Positions 53,066-63,395 of a stretch of 64,000 nucleotides of DNA are shown in pieces. Each line of letters begins with the position of its first letter. Position 1 is the first letter of the stretch. The position numbers and the translations under genes are program-made. The DNA is taken from positions 1,407,848 to 1,471,847 of the forward strand of contig NZ_FVZB01000007.1 of NCBI RefSeq assembly GCF_900166655.1, given 5' to 3'. This DNA comes from Halobacillus hunanensis. GTDB taxonomy: Bacteria > Bacillota > Bacilli > Bacillales > Halobacillaceae. The notes beneath the pieces are model-generated. The model was not told the origin of the DNA. It saw nothing but the letters and a program-made list of their open reading frames with translations, and did not search any database.

Positions 53066-53872
53066 TTAGATGATTTCGTGATGAATCATCATTTCCCCTA
53101 ATTTAATCATTCTATTTGAAGCTTCTTTATATTCGCCCCGCATCATGTGCCATTGAATGAATGCTAGTGATTGAGAGACTGCATACCATGTCATTCTTTT
53201 AAACAAATGAGCATTCGGTTCTACACCATATTGATTCAGCCACCGATCCCAGTCTTGCTGAGGGATATAAGAGTAAAGAAGCATTCCCAGGTCCAATGCT
53301 GGGTCAGCCACCATAGCATTATCCCAATCGATTAAATACAACTGATCTCTTGAGGAAAGCAGCCAATTATTATGGTTTGTATCGCAATGGCATACCACAT
53401 GACGGGCAAATTCTACTTCTTGTACATGGTTTTCTAAGTAATGAATCGCTTGATGGATTTCAATACGCGGCTCCACCTGACCTAGTATCTTTTGATTTTC
53501 CTTTAAATCTGTTAGTACTTCATGTGGGGTTAAAGGGTGTTTCCCCAATCTCATGAGCATGTCTAATAGTTCAGAAGAATGGTGAATTTTACTTAGTAAC
53601 GCAGCTACTCTGGGATGTTTCATTTCTTCAGCACTTAACTCATGTCCCTCGAGCCAGTCCTGAGCTGTGATAACATCCCCGTTTTCTAATCTTTTCGTCC
53701 ACATAAGCTTCGGCACGATTCCTTCAGCAGAAAGAACGGCAAGAAAAGGTGAAGAGTTACGTTTTAAGAATAAACGCTTTCCCCCGTTTTGAGCATAGTA
53801 TGCTTCACCCGTGGAACCTCCAGCGGGCGTTATTTTCCAGTTGCTTCCTAATATGTGCTCCAACCAATTCAC
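53066..53872 (-). CDS. ytmP: YtmP, aminoglycoside phosphotransferase-fold kinase
   Basis: A 268-residue APH/choline-kinase-fold protein. The catalytic loop is CHCDTNHNNWLL (~157-168) and the metal motif LIDWDNAMVADPALDLG (~177-193). Family members phosphorylate small molecules; the substrate here is unknown. The start is taken as GTG at 53872; a TTG six bases earlier sits almost on GAGGAA. The position beside trmB is conserved in Bacillus. Confidence 0.85.
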   Translation of the reverse strand: MNWLEHILGSNWKITPAGGSTGEAYYAQNGGKRLFLKRNSSPFLAVLSAEGIVPKLMWTKRLENGDVITAQDWLEGHELSAEEMKHPRVAALLSKIHHSSELLDMLMRLGKHPLTPHEVLTDLKENQKILGQVEPRIEIHQAIHYLENHVQEVEFARHVVCHCDTNHNNWLLSSRDQLYLIDWDNAMVADPALDLGMLLYSYIPQQDWDRWLNQYGVEPNAHLFKRMTWYAVSQSLAFIQWHMMRGEYKEASNRMIKLGEMMIHHEII

Positions 53873-54029
53873 CTTCAATTCCTCAAATCTCTCTGTGATG
53901 GCATCACATTATTATCTTCAATCAGTATACCGTATCTAGTAAAAAATCTATAGTCCATCTCACAACTGTATATTTTAAGACACCTTCTAATAGACTAACG
54001 CAAAAGGCCACCTACATTCAAGCGAAAAC

Positions 54030-54959
54030 TTATCCTCCATACAAGATTCGTTCTTGATCAGCTTGTTGTATTATACACTGATTACAAACTTCCTGTTCTC
54101 CGTCCACTTGCATGTGCAAACTTTTTCTAGCAGTAATTCTTATATATGCTCCCTTTATTTCGTGCACTTTTTTTAACCGGGTGTGCTGCCCTATAAATAC
54201 GAACATAAATAAAGTCATCACTTTCCATTTAGGCAATGGCTCAATAAATATAGTATGAAATGTTGGCTGATGAATATCAGCTTGAGGAGAGATTCTCATC
54301 CCTTTTCCGAAATAAGAGTGATTCGGCACAGTAAGCATTATCGCCTGTGGGAATACAACTTTACGGTGATCAATTTCTACTTCCAAATGTTCTGGTTCTA
54401 GTTTAATAACGTTCCACAGCAATGACACAATGTAACTTAGCGAGTGTAGATGCAGTCGCTTCATCACTTTTCTATAGGTCGGTCGATTAGCAAGGGCTAC
54501 AACTTTCCCATCTAATCCAATCCCTACACTGTTAATAAAAAATCGCTTCTGATGTTCGTGCTTTTCATTTAGAAGATAAGTTCCTGGACTTATCACGACC
54601 CGTTTCGGATTCGTAACAACCTTTTTAAAAAGTTCAACACCAGATAATTTAAATGCAATTCCTCTTGCAAAGTCATTGCCAGACCCTGCTGGAATCATAG
54701 CAATAGGCAGCTCTGGATATTTCGCCAAGCCATTTAACACTTCATGAAGCGTTCCGTCTCCTCCAATAACCATAACAGCCTCAATACTTTCATAATGAAT
54801 CGCGGAAATCTGCTCTGCCAGCCGTTCAGCATGACCGCTTCTATTCGTATGAAACGATCGGCAGTTTTTCTGTTTATATAACGGTTCTTTCTGGATCCTA
54901 TTAAACACTCGTTTCGCCTTGCCATTTCCTGCCGCTGGATTCACAATAATAATATACAT
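54030..54959 (-). CDS. ytlR: YtlR, diacylglycerol kinase-family lipid kinase
   Basis: A 309-residue DagK-catalytic-domain protein. The N-terminus reads IIVNPAAGNGKAKRVF, the nucleotide motif is VIGGDGTLHEVLNGLA (~62-77), and IPAGSGNDFARGI (~89-101) completes the substrate site. It probably phosphorylates a lipid such as diacylglycerol or a related one; the precise lipid is uncertain. The ATG follows AGGAG. It is the last of three co-directional genes ytlP, ytlQ and ytlR. Confidence 0.9.
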   Translation of the reverse strand: MYIIIVNPAAGNGKAKRVFNRIQKEPLYKQKNCRSFHTNRSGHAERLAEQISAIHYESIEAVMVIGGDGTLHEVLNGLAKYPELPIAMIPAGSGNDFARGIAFKLSGVELFKKVVTNPKRVVISPGTYLLNEKHEHQKRFFINSVGIGLDGKVVALANRPTYRKVMKRLHLHSLSYIVSLLWNVIKLEPEHLEVEIDHRKVVFPQAIMLTVPNHSYFGKGMRISPQADIHQPTFHTIFIEPLPKWKVMTLFMFVFIGQHTRLKKVHEIKGAYIRITARKSLHMQVDGEQEVCNQCIIQQADQERILYGG

Positions 54960-55009
54960 TCACATTTCTCCTATTTATGTATGAAATGGCTGCACAAGAC
55001 TACTTAGCG

Positions 55010-55918
55010 CTATTTTTCGCTCGTTTCATCAGTTTCCCATTCTGGTCGCTTAAAGGCTATTGTCTTAGTATGGCGCATAAGTAAATTAGCTGCTTTTAAC
55101 TGTTTATGTTTCAGCGGAGCATTTAATTTTCTTTTCTTATCAAGCCAATCAGAAAAGTTTGTTGAATCAATGTAGGAAGTCAGAAAAGGGGGTTTCGCTC
55201 CATCAAAAGTGTGCGAAGGTGCCAGTACGACTTTATGAAAGGAAAAATCAAGCGCATACGTATGAAGGACACTTCTCACAAAGGTTTCTGTTCTCTTTAA
55301 ACCATGCATTGGACTAAATACTTTCGCATGTTCTCCCATTTTCTCTACTTGCCAGCTTGACTCACTGGATGGATAGATCATGGTCACATCAGGAACTTCC
55401 ATAACTGAAATAATTTCAACTTCGTGAGGACCAATGATCAAAATTTCCGCTTCAACCGGTACAGACTTAATTTCCACCACAGGGTAATACATTACTAGAA
55501 ATGTGTCAGGCAGACGTTGGAGCAGCATTTTTAGCATTTGATCTTTATAAATTGTTTTTTCTATGAACGATTTCTTTTGTATAGTTGTCGAAGCCCATTT
55601 AACTTGGAAGGGGAGGACCCCGTCTAGAAAATATTGCTTAAGTTCCATCATTGTCGCTGGGGTCCAGGGTTCTTCGGGTGTCCCCACATCGTATTCTGCC
55701 TTTTCTTTTCTGAAAAAACGAAGCCACGTTTTGTCACGGCCTTCTCTCTCATAGAGAGATTCTCCATCCTCTTCGTTAGGATGAAGTTCTCCCTGCTCCC
55801 AACGATGCTTTATCTTTTTCCAGTTTTCCAGCTTCAAACGGATGTATTGGCTGGAATATTGATACATATTGGTTTCATAGCGCGAAATATAATCATACAA
55901 TTTAATTAACTGTGCCAC
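55010..55918 (-). CDS. ytlQ: YtlQ, NERD-like conserved protein
   Basis: A 302-residue soluble protein matching B. subtilis YtlQ by position. The C-terminal half resembles a NERD/nuclease-like fold region (VPVEAEILIIGPHEVEIISV; HKVVLAPSHTFDGAKPPF), but catalytic residues are not clear. GTG at 55918 follows GGAGGTGG and overlaps the 3' end of ytlP by 17 bases, so translation is probably coupled. Function unknown. Confidence 0.75.
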   Translation of the reverse strand: MAQLIKLYDYISRYETNMYQYSSQYIRLKLENWKKIKHRWEQGELHPNEEDGESLYEREGRDKTWLRFFRKEKAEYDVGTPEEPWTPATMMELKQYFLDGVLPFQVKWASTTIQKKSFIEKTIYKDQMLKMLLQRLPDTFLVMYYPVVEIKSVPVEAEILIIGPHEVEIISVMEVPDVTMIYPSSESSWQVEKMGEHAKVFSPMHGLKRTETFVRSVLHTYALDFSFHKVVLAPSHTFDGAKPPFLTSYIDSTNFSDWLDKKRKLNAPLKHKQLKAANLLMRHTKTIAFKRPEWETDETSEK

Positions 55919-56486
55919 CAACTCCACCTCCACGGGGCAGCCTAACTTCATATACCACTTCATACTTTGGAGACTGTTGAGGGTGTACTCGGTAAAGACA
56001 AAAGCGGTCGATGTCCATTAAGTAACGCCTCATAAACCTGGAATCGACTTCCTCAGCCGCCAACGGAGACAGACCGTCAATCCACTTCTTCGCTAAGGTT
56101 ACATGAGGCGAAAACTTTCTCTTTTCCCTTACGAAACCTGTCTGTTCACAAATTTGTTCTACGCCTTCATGGATCATCATTAGAGCCGAAGAAGATTCCA
56201 CTGAAATATGAAACACTCTTGGATGTTCATGCTTACCAAAAGTATCGGCAGGTCCAAGACTTAATTCAAATGGCTGCGGCCACAAATAACCCATCAATTG
56301 CTGTTTAATAGTCTCAAGAACCGGATTTGCACAGGCCCCCAAAAACTTTACCGTAATATGAAAATCTTCTGGATGGGTCCAGTTCTTATAAGACATGTCT
56401 TGCTTGAGCAGTTGTTGTAGAGCTGTGAATTCATCTCGCATTGCATTTGAAAGTGGAATCCCAATAAAATAATGATGATCTCCCAT
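55902..56486 (-). CDS. ytlP: YtlP, RNA 2',3'-cyclic phosphodiesterase (ThpR/2H family)
   Basis: A 194-residue 2H phosphoesterase. The two signature motifs are FHITVKFLG (~51) and FSPHVTLAKK (~130), each supplying a catalytic His. It opens 2',3'-cyclic phosphates, as known for E. coli ThpR/LigT. ATG at 56486 follows AAGGAGTG; an in-frame ATG 11 codons earlier precedes that Shine-Dalgarno. It overlaps ytlQ by 17 bases. Confidence 0.88.
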   Translation of the reverse strand: MGDHHYFIGIPLSNAMRDEFTALQQLLKQDMSYKNWTHPEDFHITVKFLGACANPVLETIKQQLMGYLWPQPFELSLGPADTFGKHEHPRVFHISVESSSALMMIHEGVEQICEQTGFVREKRKFSPHVTLAKKWIDGLSPLAAEEVDSRFMRRYLMDIDRFCLYRVHPQQSPKYEVVYEVRLPRGGGVGGTVN

Positions 56487-56547
56487 CAAAATACACTCCT
56501 TTTTAGATGATTCTATCAACCGTACTGACGACAGATAAAAGTAAGGA

Positions 56548-57924
56548 TTATTTGGTTAACTGATAAATCGATTCAGCATAAATAGCGATCGCCTTCACCA
56601 TATCTTTAATTCGGACATGCTCATTTTCCTGATGGGCTGTATCAGGACTGTCTTTAAATAAAGCTCCAAAAGCTACCCCGAAAGAAAGTGATCTGGCATA
56701 AGTTGCACCGCCAATTGATTGTACATTCTCTTCTTCCATTGCAGCGTTGTTATAAATAGCTAGTAATGTTTGGACGTAAGGGTGGTCTGCTTCTACATAA
56801 AGAGCAGGCAAATGATCATATGTTTCCAACGTTCCTCCTGCTTCCTTAGCAAACTGTGATAATTTGGTTATAACTGTGTCCCCATCGACTGAAACAGGAT
56901 AACGGGTATTGATTCCCACCTGACATTCTTGTCCTTTAATCCAGCTAATGAAACCTACGTTAAGTGTTAAATCACCAGAAGAATCAGCACACTTTAACCC
57001 TATCTTTTCGCCAGAATAATCATGTAATCTGTCATAAAGATGGGTAAGAATGATTCGCTGCTCTGATGAGAAAGGAAGTTGCTGCAGATACTCCACCATA
57101 AGAAGGGCAGCACTTCTTCCTTTATCCGGACTGCTTCCATGAGCAGAAACACCTTCCATAGTCAAGATTACTTCCCCATCCTGCTTACTTATCTCCCCTA
57201 TTATTGCTTTATTCCTCAGAAAGGAATGGAACGAATCGTCTAAGCTATCAATTGTTTTGATACTCGCCTTAGCCCGGGACGGAACCATATTAAGACGGTC
57301 TCCACTATCTAGTGTTACTAGTTCAAAATCATTCTCCGTCTTCTCTGGTAAAGGGATCTTTACATATGTGTCTAGTAAACCTTTTTCTGCATTAATAACT
57401 GGAAAAGAAGCATCCGGAGAAAAACCGAATTCAGGCATGGACTCGTGCTTAAAATAATGCTCAATGCCCTGCCAGTCCCTTTCTTCATCCGTACCAAGGA
57501 TAAGACGCACGCGTTTATTTGGCTGAAACCCCTGTTGCTTTAAGAGTTTCATGGCAATATAAGCCGCCATTACTGGACCTTTATCATCTTGAGCCCCTCT
57601 TCCATAAAGGTTCCCATCTTTTAAAACAGGTGAAAATGGATCTGTCTCCCATCCCTCTCCAGCAGGGACAACATCCAGATGACCAAGAATACCAAGAATT
57701 TCTTCCCCTTGGCCAAATTCAATATGTCCAGCATGACTTTCCATATTCTTTGTTCTAAAACCGTCCTCCTCAGCTATCTTCAACATAGTTTGCAAAGCTT
57801 GATCAATGTCTTTACCATAAGGATATTCTTCGCTAATTCTATAAACGCTGGGAATACGGATTAGTTCCATAGTCTTTTCGATAAATTCTGATTTATATTG
57901 ATGGCTCAAGGAATTAAAGTTCAT
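56548..57924 (-). CDS. pepV: Dipeptidase PepV (M20 family)
   Basis: A 458-residue M20/Sapep dipeptidase. Metal ligands: LGHLDVVPAGEGW (~78-90), GAQDDKGPVMAAY (~112), GTDEERDWQG, and a late His in DTAHQENEHVR. The dimerisation insert (HGSSPDKGRSA) is present. It cleaves dipeptides in the cytoplasm. The ATG at 57924 follows GGGAGGATTTGT; a longer in-frame start is rejected. Located next to ytzE and the pseudouridine synthase as in B. subtilis (ytjP). Confidence 0.93.
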   Translation of the reverse strand: MNFNSLSHQYKSEFIEKTMELIRIPSVYRISEEYPYGKDIDQALQTMLKIAEEDGFRTKNMESHAGHIEFGQGEEILGILGHLDVVPAGEGWETDPFSPVLKDGNLYGRGAQDDKGPVMAAYIAMKLLKQQGFQPNKRVRLILGTDEERDWQGIEHYFKHESMPEFGFSPDASFPVINAEKGLLDTYVKIPLPEKTENDFELVTLDSGDRLNMVPSRAKASIKTIDSLDDSFHSFLRNKAIIGEISKQDGEVILTMEGVSAHGSSPDKGRSAALLMVEYLQQLPFSSEQRIILTHLYDRLHDYSGEKIGLKCADSSGDLTLNVGFISWIKGQECQVGINTRYPVSVDGDTVITKLSQFAKEAGGTLETYDHLPALYVEADHPYVQTLLAIYNNAAMEEENVQSIGGATYARSLSFGVAFGALFKDSPDTAHQENEHVRIKDMVKAIAIYAESIYQLTK

Positions 57925-58191
57925 ACAAATCCTCCCTTTTTCATATTCTTTGGTAAGCAGGGTGATTACATACGACATACAATTATGCTTAGTCAGGTTT
58001 ACAGAAGTTTTTCTAATAAAAACATCCTATACCCGCTCTCTATCTTTAACTTATTGTTAAATTTGACGAAAAGTCTGTAAATTTAATTGGTTTTTCTAGC
58101 CGTTTGGGTTTGATTGTTGTAATATAGAGATAACTTCATACATTCACTAGCACCGCGAGAATTCCAATGAATGACAATAAGGAGTGGTTTT

Positions 58192-58410
58192 TTGAATCAT
58201 CCATCATCCCGTATGCTAAATCGAATCAAGGCTGTTTACTTGTACATTAATGAACAAGGAACGGTTACGACCCAGCAGTTGTCTGAGGAGTTCGGTATCA
58301 CTGACCGAACAATGCAAAGGGACTTAAGCATTTTGGAATACAACGGACTTGTTTCAAGTCCGCACCGTGGAAAGTGGACAACAACAGAGAAAAAAGTTAA
58401 AATTTCATGA
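58192..58410 (+). CDS. ytzE: YtzE, small DeoR-type regulator
   Basis: A 72-residue stand-alone winged-helix protein of the DeoR HTH type: LNRIKAVYLYINEQGTVTTQ, then QLSEEFGITDRTMQRDLSIL. It has no effector domain, so it may act as a constitutive or dimeric DNA-binding factor; target unknown. The start is TTG at 58192 behind AAGGAGTGG. A terminator shared with the convergent pseudouridine synthase gene follows. Confidence 0.85.
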   Translation: MNHPSSRMLNRIKAVYLYINEQGTVTTQQLSEEFGITDRTMQRDLSILEYNGLVSSPHRGKWTTTEKKVKIS

Positions 58411-58421
58411 CGAATAGATAG

Positions 58422-58452
58422 AACACCCGGAATAGATCCGGGTGTTTTTTTG
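58422..58452. terminator. Bidirectional terminator between ytzE and ytzG
   Basis: Arms AACACCCGGA (58422-58431) and TCCGGGTGTT (58437-58446), then TTTTTTG. Confidence 0.88.
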
Positions 58453-59175
58453 CTAATCCATTTTGGTAATGGTCATTAAATATTCAATTTCCTCATCAGT
58501 GAGTTCTCTATACTCCCCAAGCTCAAGTTCTGGGTCAAGCTTCAGACTACCCATTTGCATTCGCTTCAAATACGTAACTTCTTTGTTAACCGCTTCAAAC
58601 ATCCGCTTCACTTGATGGAATTTACCTTCAGTAATCGTCAATTCAATTTCAGAGACATGATCCGACTGAAGAATGTTCAGGTCAGCTGATTTTGTAACGT
58701 AGCTATCATCAAGAGTGACTCCCTGTTTAAACTTTGTAACATCTTCCTCTGTTACAACACCTTCAATGACAGCATAATAAGTTTTACCAATATCTTTCTT
58801 TGGTGTGGTTAAACGATGAGCCAGTTGGCCATCGTTAGTAATTAAAAGTAAACCTTCCGTATCTTTATCTAATCTGCCAACAGGAAATGGCGAAAAGACT
58901 TGGTCCTCTGGCTGCAAAATATCAATCACGGTCATATCATGAGCATCTTCTGTGGCTGAAATCAGATCCCCCGGTTTATTAAGCATTAAATAAATATGCT
59001 CCCGATAATTGACCTCCTCATTCATAACGGTTACTGAATCATCTTCTGGGTTCACATGTGTCTTCCCATTTTTTTCGGGTTGCCCATTGACTCTTACATT
59101 ACCACTTCTGAGTAACCCTTTTACTTCTTTTCGTGTTCCATAACCCATATTTGCTAATAACTTATCGATTCTCAT
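58453..59175 (-). CDS. ytzG: RsuA-family rRNA pseudouridine synthase (YtzG)
   Basis: A 240-residue enzyme. An N-terminal S4 domain (MRIDKLLANMGYGTRKEVK) precedes the pseudouridylate synthase fold with the catalytic Asp in GRLDKDTEGLLLITNDG (~102-118). It probably modifies 16S or 23S rRNA; the target base is not deducible. The ATG follows AAGGGGG and lies three bases after ytgP, so these are co-transcribed. Confidence 0.92.
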   Translation of the reverse strand: MRIDKLLANMGYGTRKEVKGLLRSGNVRVNGQPEKNGKTHVNPEDDSVTVMNEEVNYREHIYLMLNKPGDLISATEDAHDMTVIDILQPEDQVFSPFPVGRLDKDTEGLLLITNDGQLAHRLTTPKKDIGKTYYAVIEGVVTEEDVTKFKQGVTLDDSYVTKSADLNILQSDHVSEIELTITEGKFHQVKRMFEAVNKEVTYLKRMQMGSLKLDPELELGEYRELTDEEIEYLMTITKMD

Positions 59176-59178
59176 AAC

Positions 59179-60810
59179 TTACCCCCTTTGACTGCGCCGC
59201 AAGAACTTATCGAGGAACCGGACACGGCCGCCTAGAATTCGCTCAAGCAAGGTTGTTTTATAGGCCATCCACATATAAAGGATGCCTCCGAAACCTACGC
59301 CTAATACTAATATAAAGAATGCAGCCAGTCTGCTTTCCATTGGATTCCACAATAGACCGATAGACCATTGAACGACAAAGACAACGGCTGCCATGATCGT
59401 CGAGATAATCGCAATGAGCAATGTCCTCTTGTACACTTGTTTAAAGGAAAAGTCGATCGCTCTATGAATACGCCATAGGTTCAATGACACAGCGACAAGA
59501 ACAGCTAATCCTGTGGAAATAATTGAACCTTTGGCTCCAAACTCAACGATAAACCAAGAGTTTGTAAGTATCTTAATAAGGAGTCCTGAACCGAGACTGA
59601 CTACTGCGAAATTTTGACGATTAATCCCTTGTAAGATTGATGACGTTACAGTGTATAATGCAAAAAATAAACCAACGGGAGCATACCATCTTAATAAAGT
59701 ACCGAAATAATCTACTTTATATGTCCCATAAAACGAACCGTAAGCCTCATAGGCGAGCACAGATAGTCCAACCACAGCAGGCAATATGAGAAGTGCAATG
59801 ATTTGCAGGGCCTGGTTAATTTGTTGGTTTAGCTGTGTCATATATTCTTTCGTAAATGATCTCGTAATAGCAGGAAGCATTGCAAGCGATAATCCGATCC
59901 CTAACGTTACAGGGATGATCACTAGTTTATGGCTAAGCACATGGATAGCTGATAATGAAGAGTCGGAAATTTCTCCAAGTCCAGCCTCTGACATCGCCTG
60001 GTTAAATGTAAATTGATCGATGACCTGATATAAAGGGGTAGCGATCCCAACTAACACAAAGGGACCAGCGTAACCCAGTAACTCCTTAAGCATTGATTTT
60101 TTAGATAAATCGTAGGTGTACTCTTGCTGTTCTACCAGCTTATCTAAATGAGGTTTACGCTTTTTCCAAAATATAGCCAGTACGAGCAACGAAGCCACTG
60201 CTCCTATAAAAGCTGCGAAAGTAGAAAAACCTATAGCTGTTGCACGAGAGCCCTCTACTATATATAGCACGACATAAACTGAAATAAGCAAAAATATAAT
60301 CCGGACTATTTGCTCGATAACTTGTGAAATTCCGGTCGGGGCCATAGATTCATTTCCTTGAAAGAAACCCCTGATAATACTCATACATGGAATAATCAAT
60401 AAAGCAAAACTAACCATTTTGATGACCATTGTTACGTCTGCAACTTTAGCAGCCGAACCCTCATCCATTGATAAACTGTGAATGGCAATTTGTTCGGCAC
60501 TTAAAAATAAGAACAAAAATGCTACGATACCAGTAACAGCCATCAGCTGCATGCCTGATTTAAACATATCCCGTCCCGTTTGGTAATCTTCCAACGAATT
60601 ATATTTGGAAACGAACTTGGATACAGCCATCGGAACCCCTAGTGTAGATAAACTCAATAAAATGTTGTATGGTGTATAAGCATAGAAATAAAGCGCTATC
60701 CCTTCTGCACCTACCATCTGTTCAAATGGAATTGTATAGATCATACCTAAAAATTTTGACAGAAAGGTTGCACCTGTCAAAATCATTGTACCTTTTAAAA
60801 TCTTCGACAT
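59179..60810 (-). CDS. ytgP: MurJ-type lipid II flippase, MOP superfamily (YtgP)
   Basis: A 543-residue, 14-span membrane protein of the MATE/MVF family. It begins MILTGATFLSKFLGMIYTIP, has MSIIRGFFQGNESMAP in the middle and ends in a basic tail (FLDKFLRRSQRG). In B. subtilis YtgP is one of the redundant MurJ-like lipid II flippases, exporting the peptidoglycan precursor. The ATG follows GAAGGTGA. It is divergent from ytfP and coupled to the pseudouridine synthase gene. Confidence 0.9.
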   Translation of the reverse strand: MSKILKGTMILTGATFLSKFLGMIYTIPFEQMVGAEGIALYFYAYTPYNILLSLSTLGVPMAVSKFVSKYNSLEDYQTGRDMFKSGMQLMAVTGIVAFLFLFLSAEQIAIHSLSMDEGSAAKVADVTMVIKMVSFALLIIPCMSIIRGFFQGNESMAPTGISQVIEQIVRIIFLLISVYVVLYIVEGSRATAIGFSTFAAFIGAVASLLVLAIFWKKRKPHLDKLVEQQEYTYDLSKKSMLKELLGYAGPFVLVGIATPLYQVIDQFTFNQAMSEAGLGEISDSSLSAIHVLSHKLVIIPVTLGIGLSLAMLPAITRSFTKEYMTQLNQQINQALQIIALLILPAVVGLSVLAYEAYGSFYGTYKVDYFGTLLRWYAPVGLFFALYTVTSSILQGINRQNFAVVSLGSGLLIKILTNSWFIVEFGAKGSIISTGLAVLVAVSLNLWRIHRAIDFSFKQVYKRTLLIAIISTIMAAVVFVVQWSIGLLWNPMESRLAAFFILVLGVGFGGILYMWMAYKTTLLERILGGRVRFLDKFLRRSQRG

Positions 60811-60913
60811 AATATTCTATTCACCTTCAATTGTTGTAGAGTCGAACGCATCTATTTTATCATAAAATTCAAGTTAACAACTGTTTTAACTGTTAAAAGA
60901 AAGGAAGAACAAC

Positions 60914-62179
60914 ATGAGTTACCAAGTAACGGTCATCGGTGGAGGTCCCTCAGGCTTAATGGCTGCAATCGCTGCTGCCGAACAAGGCATGAAAACATTA
61001 CTACTCGATAAAGGAAAGAAACTCGGCACTAAACTTGCCATCTCAGGTGGTGGGCGCTGTAATGTCACGAATCGACTGCCTGAAGACGAGGTAATCAGAC
61101 ATATCCCTGGAAACGGAAAATTTTTGTACAGCCCTTTTTCTGTTTTCAATAACTATGACATCATCGAATTTTTTGAAGCACTTGGTGTCGATTTAAAAGA
61201 AGAGGACCATGGACGAATGTTTCCAGTCAGTAATAAAGCAAAGGATGTCGTCAATGCCCTTCTCGCTCGACTTGATGAACTAAATGTAGAATTACGCACC
61301 AAAACGCCCGTTGAAGCAATTCATTTTGGACAAGATCAACAACACCAAATCATCCTGCAGTCCGAGGAGAAAATCGCTACATGTTCTGTCGTATTAGCCG
61401 TTGGCGGCAAAGCTGTGCCTCATACAGGAAGTACAGGGGACGGGTATGCGTGGGCTAAAAAGGCAGGACACACGATCACTGAATTATTTCCAACTGAAGT
61501 CCCTTTGATCTCAAAAGATTCGTTTATTCAAAGTAGGGAACTGCAAGGACTATCCTTACGAGATGTTAACGTTTCCGTATTAAATAAAAAGAATAAACCG
61601 TTGATATCTCATCGTATGGACATGCTGTTTACACATTTCGGATTATCAGGTCCGGCTATTTTAAGATGTTCGCAATATGTAGTAAAAGAATTTATGAAAG
61701 GTCATAAACCCGTAACTATCGAAATCGACTGCTTACCCGACCGACATGAACACTCTATTATAGATGAGCTTCACAAGCAAATGAATGAACAATCCAGGAA
61801 GTCATTTCGCAATATTGTTAAAGGGGTAGTGCCTGAACGGTTACTTGATTATCTTCTACAGCATATTGGTGTAAATTCGGAGGACAAAGCAGGAAACATC
61901 TCAAATCAACAGTTACGTGAATTTGTAAACGAGCTAAAGCACTTTCAAGTATCCATACATGATTCACAGCCTATCGAAAAAGCTTTTGTGACAGGAGGCG
62001 GAGTCTCCATAAAAGAGATCGTCCCAAATACGATGCAATCGAAACTAATGGATCGGCTATATTTTTGTGGAGAAATCCTCGACATCCACGGGTATACTGG
62101 AGGGTATAACATTACAGCGGCTATGGTTACAGGACGAGTTGCTGGTATTCATGCTGCCTACGAAGCAATGAGCATTTAA
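60914..62179 (+). CDS. ytfP: YtfP, FAD-dependent oxidoreductase (HI0933 family)
   Basis: A 421-residue flavoprotein. The FAD motif is [20 protein letters not shown] at the N-terminus, then [17 protein letters not shown] (~37-53), which is the family hallmark. The C-terminal [20 protein letters not shown] completes the FAD site. The substrate is not known. The ATG follows AAAGGAAG. Divergent from ytgP; terminator downstream. Confidence 0.9.
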   Translation: MSYQVTVIGGGPSGLMAAIAAAEQGMKTLLLDKGKKLGTKLAISGGGRCNVTNRLPEDEVIRHIPGNGKFLYSPFSVFNNYDIIEFFEALGVDLKEEDHGRMFPVSNKAKDVVNALLARLDELNVELRTKTPVEAIHFGQDQQHQIILQSEEKIATCSVVLAVGGKAVPHTGSTGDGYAWAKKAGHTITELFPTEVPLISKDSFIQSRELQGLSLRDVNVSVLNKKNKPLISHRMDMLFTHFGLSGPAILRCSQYVVKEFMKGHKPVTIEIDCLPDRHEHSIIDELHKQMNEQSRKSFRNIVKGVVPERLLDYLLQHIGVNSEDKAGNISNQQLREFVNELKHFQVSIHDSQPIEKAFVTGGGVSIKEIVPNTMQSKLMDRLYFCGEILDIHGYTGGYNITAAMVTGRVAGIHAAYEAMSI

Positions 62180-62203
62180 TACACGAAATTTGATTTAATC
62201 ACC

Positions 62204-62245
62204 AAAATTCCGGGAGAGTTTAACCCAACTCCCCCGGAATTTTTT
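62204..62245 (+). terminator. Terminator of ytfP
   Basis: Arms AAAATTCCGGGAGAGTT and AACTCCCCCGGAATTTT with one mismatch, followed by a T-run. Confidence 0.9.
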
Positions 62246-62414
62246 ATGTCTCAATGTCACTCCTTAAATCTCACCATCATTTCTTATTCGCAATTAAGTA
62301 ATTCAATACCTCCAAGTGCAAAAAGTTTTAAGTTATTGCAAATCTCAGTTTAAAATTACTCTTTTAAAGCAAAATAAGAAGGTACTTATTAAATTTGTGA
62401 GGGTGAAAATTTTT

Positions 62415-63395
62415 ATGGCCTTTTTTAAATTGCTCAAGAAGGGAAATAAATCATCAGGTATCGCGGCCCTAGGTAATACACTGTTGGCAATCATCAAGGG
62501 GATAGCTGCTGCAGTTAGCGGGAGTGGAGCTATGTTCGCAACCGCTATTCATTCTGCCGCAGATGCGACCAACCAAGGATTCGTATTTTTCGGAAGTGCG
62601 TTAGCTGAAAAAGAACCAACTAAACGTTTTCCAACTGGCTTCGGACGAGTTGTTAACCTTTTCGTGCTCGTTGCTGTAACCATAATTACGATCATGGCTT
62701 ATGAAACCATCTTAAAAGGGTGGAAGTTGATCCAAGAACCACACCCTTCCTCCAACATTTGGTTAAATGTCGGAATACTATTTATCGCTATTGTAGTAGA
62801 TGGTTATATTCTTATTAAGGTAATGAAGGAAATTGGTAAAGAAAGCCGTTCTGAGTCAGAGGGTGGTAATATCTTTACAAATGCATTTAAAAACGTCAGC
62901 CTGGCAGCACCACCGACACGCCTCGTTTTCTATGAGGATATTGTAGCAACACTAGGGTCAGCTATCGCTCTAATTTTTGTGGTACTCTCTTACTTTACTG
63001 GTCTTTACTTTCTTGATGGATTAGGTACATTAATTATCGGCATATTACTCGTTGGCATTGCATTAAAAATTGGGTATGAAAACACCCTCGGTCTTATTGG
63101 TCTCGCAGCGCCTAAAATTGTGGAGGAAAGGGTAGCTAAAGTTATTTTAAATGATGAAAACGTGGTAGATATTAACAAACTTCGTATCCTTCAGGAAGGA
63201 AGAGACTACCATGTGGAAAGTTATATTGAATTAAGGAAAGGAATGACTTTAGCTGAAGCAGATGACATTAAGTCACAAGTAGAAGAAAAAGTGTTACAGG
63301 ACGAAAGTATTGTCGATGCTACTATAGGTATCTTAGAATCAAATGATCAGAAAGACTGGTCGACGGATACAAAAGAAGACAATCGTTCTGAATAA
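62415..63395 (+). CDS. Cation diffusion facilitator family transporter
   Basis: A 326-residue CDF protein. A TM2 metal site is HSAADATNQG (HxxxD, ~48). TM5 reads VFYEDIVATLGS, with Tyr-Glu-Asp rather than HxxxD, so the metal specificity may be unusual. The C-terminal cytoplasmic domain (KIVEERVAKVILND; VDATIGILESN) senses metal and dimerises. The ATG at 62415 follows GAGGGTG. The closing tail is acidic. It probably exports a divalent metal such as zinc, iron, manganese or cobalt. Confidence 0.88.
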   Translation: MAFFKLLKKGNKSSGIAALGNTLLAIIKGIAAAVSGSGAMFATAIHSAADATNQGFVFFGSALAEKEPTKRFPTGFGRVVNLFVLVAVTIITIMAYETILKGWKLIQEPHPSSNIWLNVGILFIAIVVDGYILIKVMKEIGKESRSESEGGNIFTNAFKNVSLAAPPTRLVFYEDIVATLGSAIALIFVVLSYFTGLYFLDGLGTLIIGILLVGIALKIGYENTLGLIGLAAPKIVEERVAKVILNDENVVDINKLRILQEGRDYHVESYIELRKGMTLAEADDIKSQVEEKVLQDESIVDATIGILESNDQKDWSTDTKEDNRSE

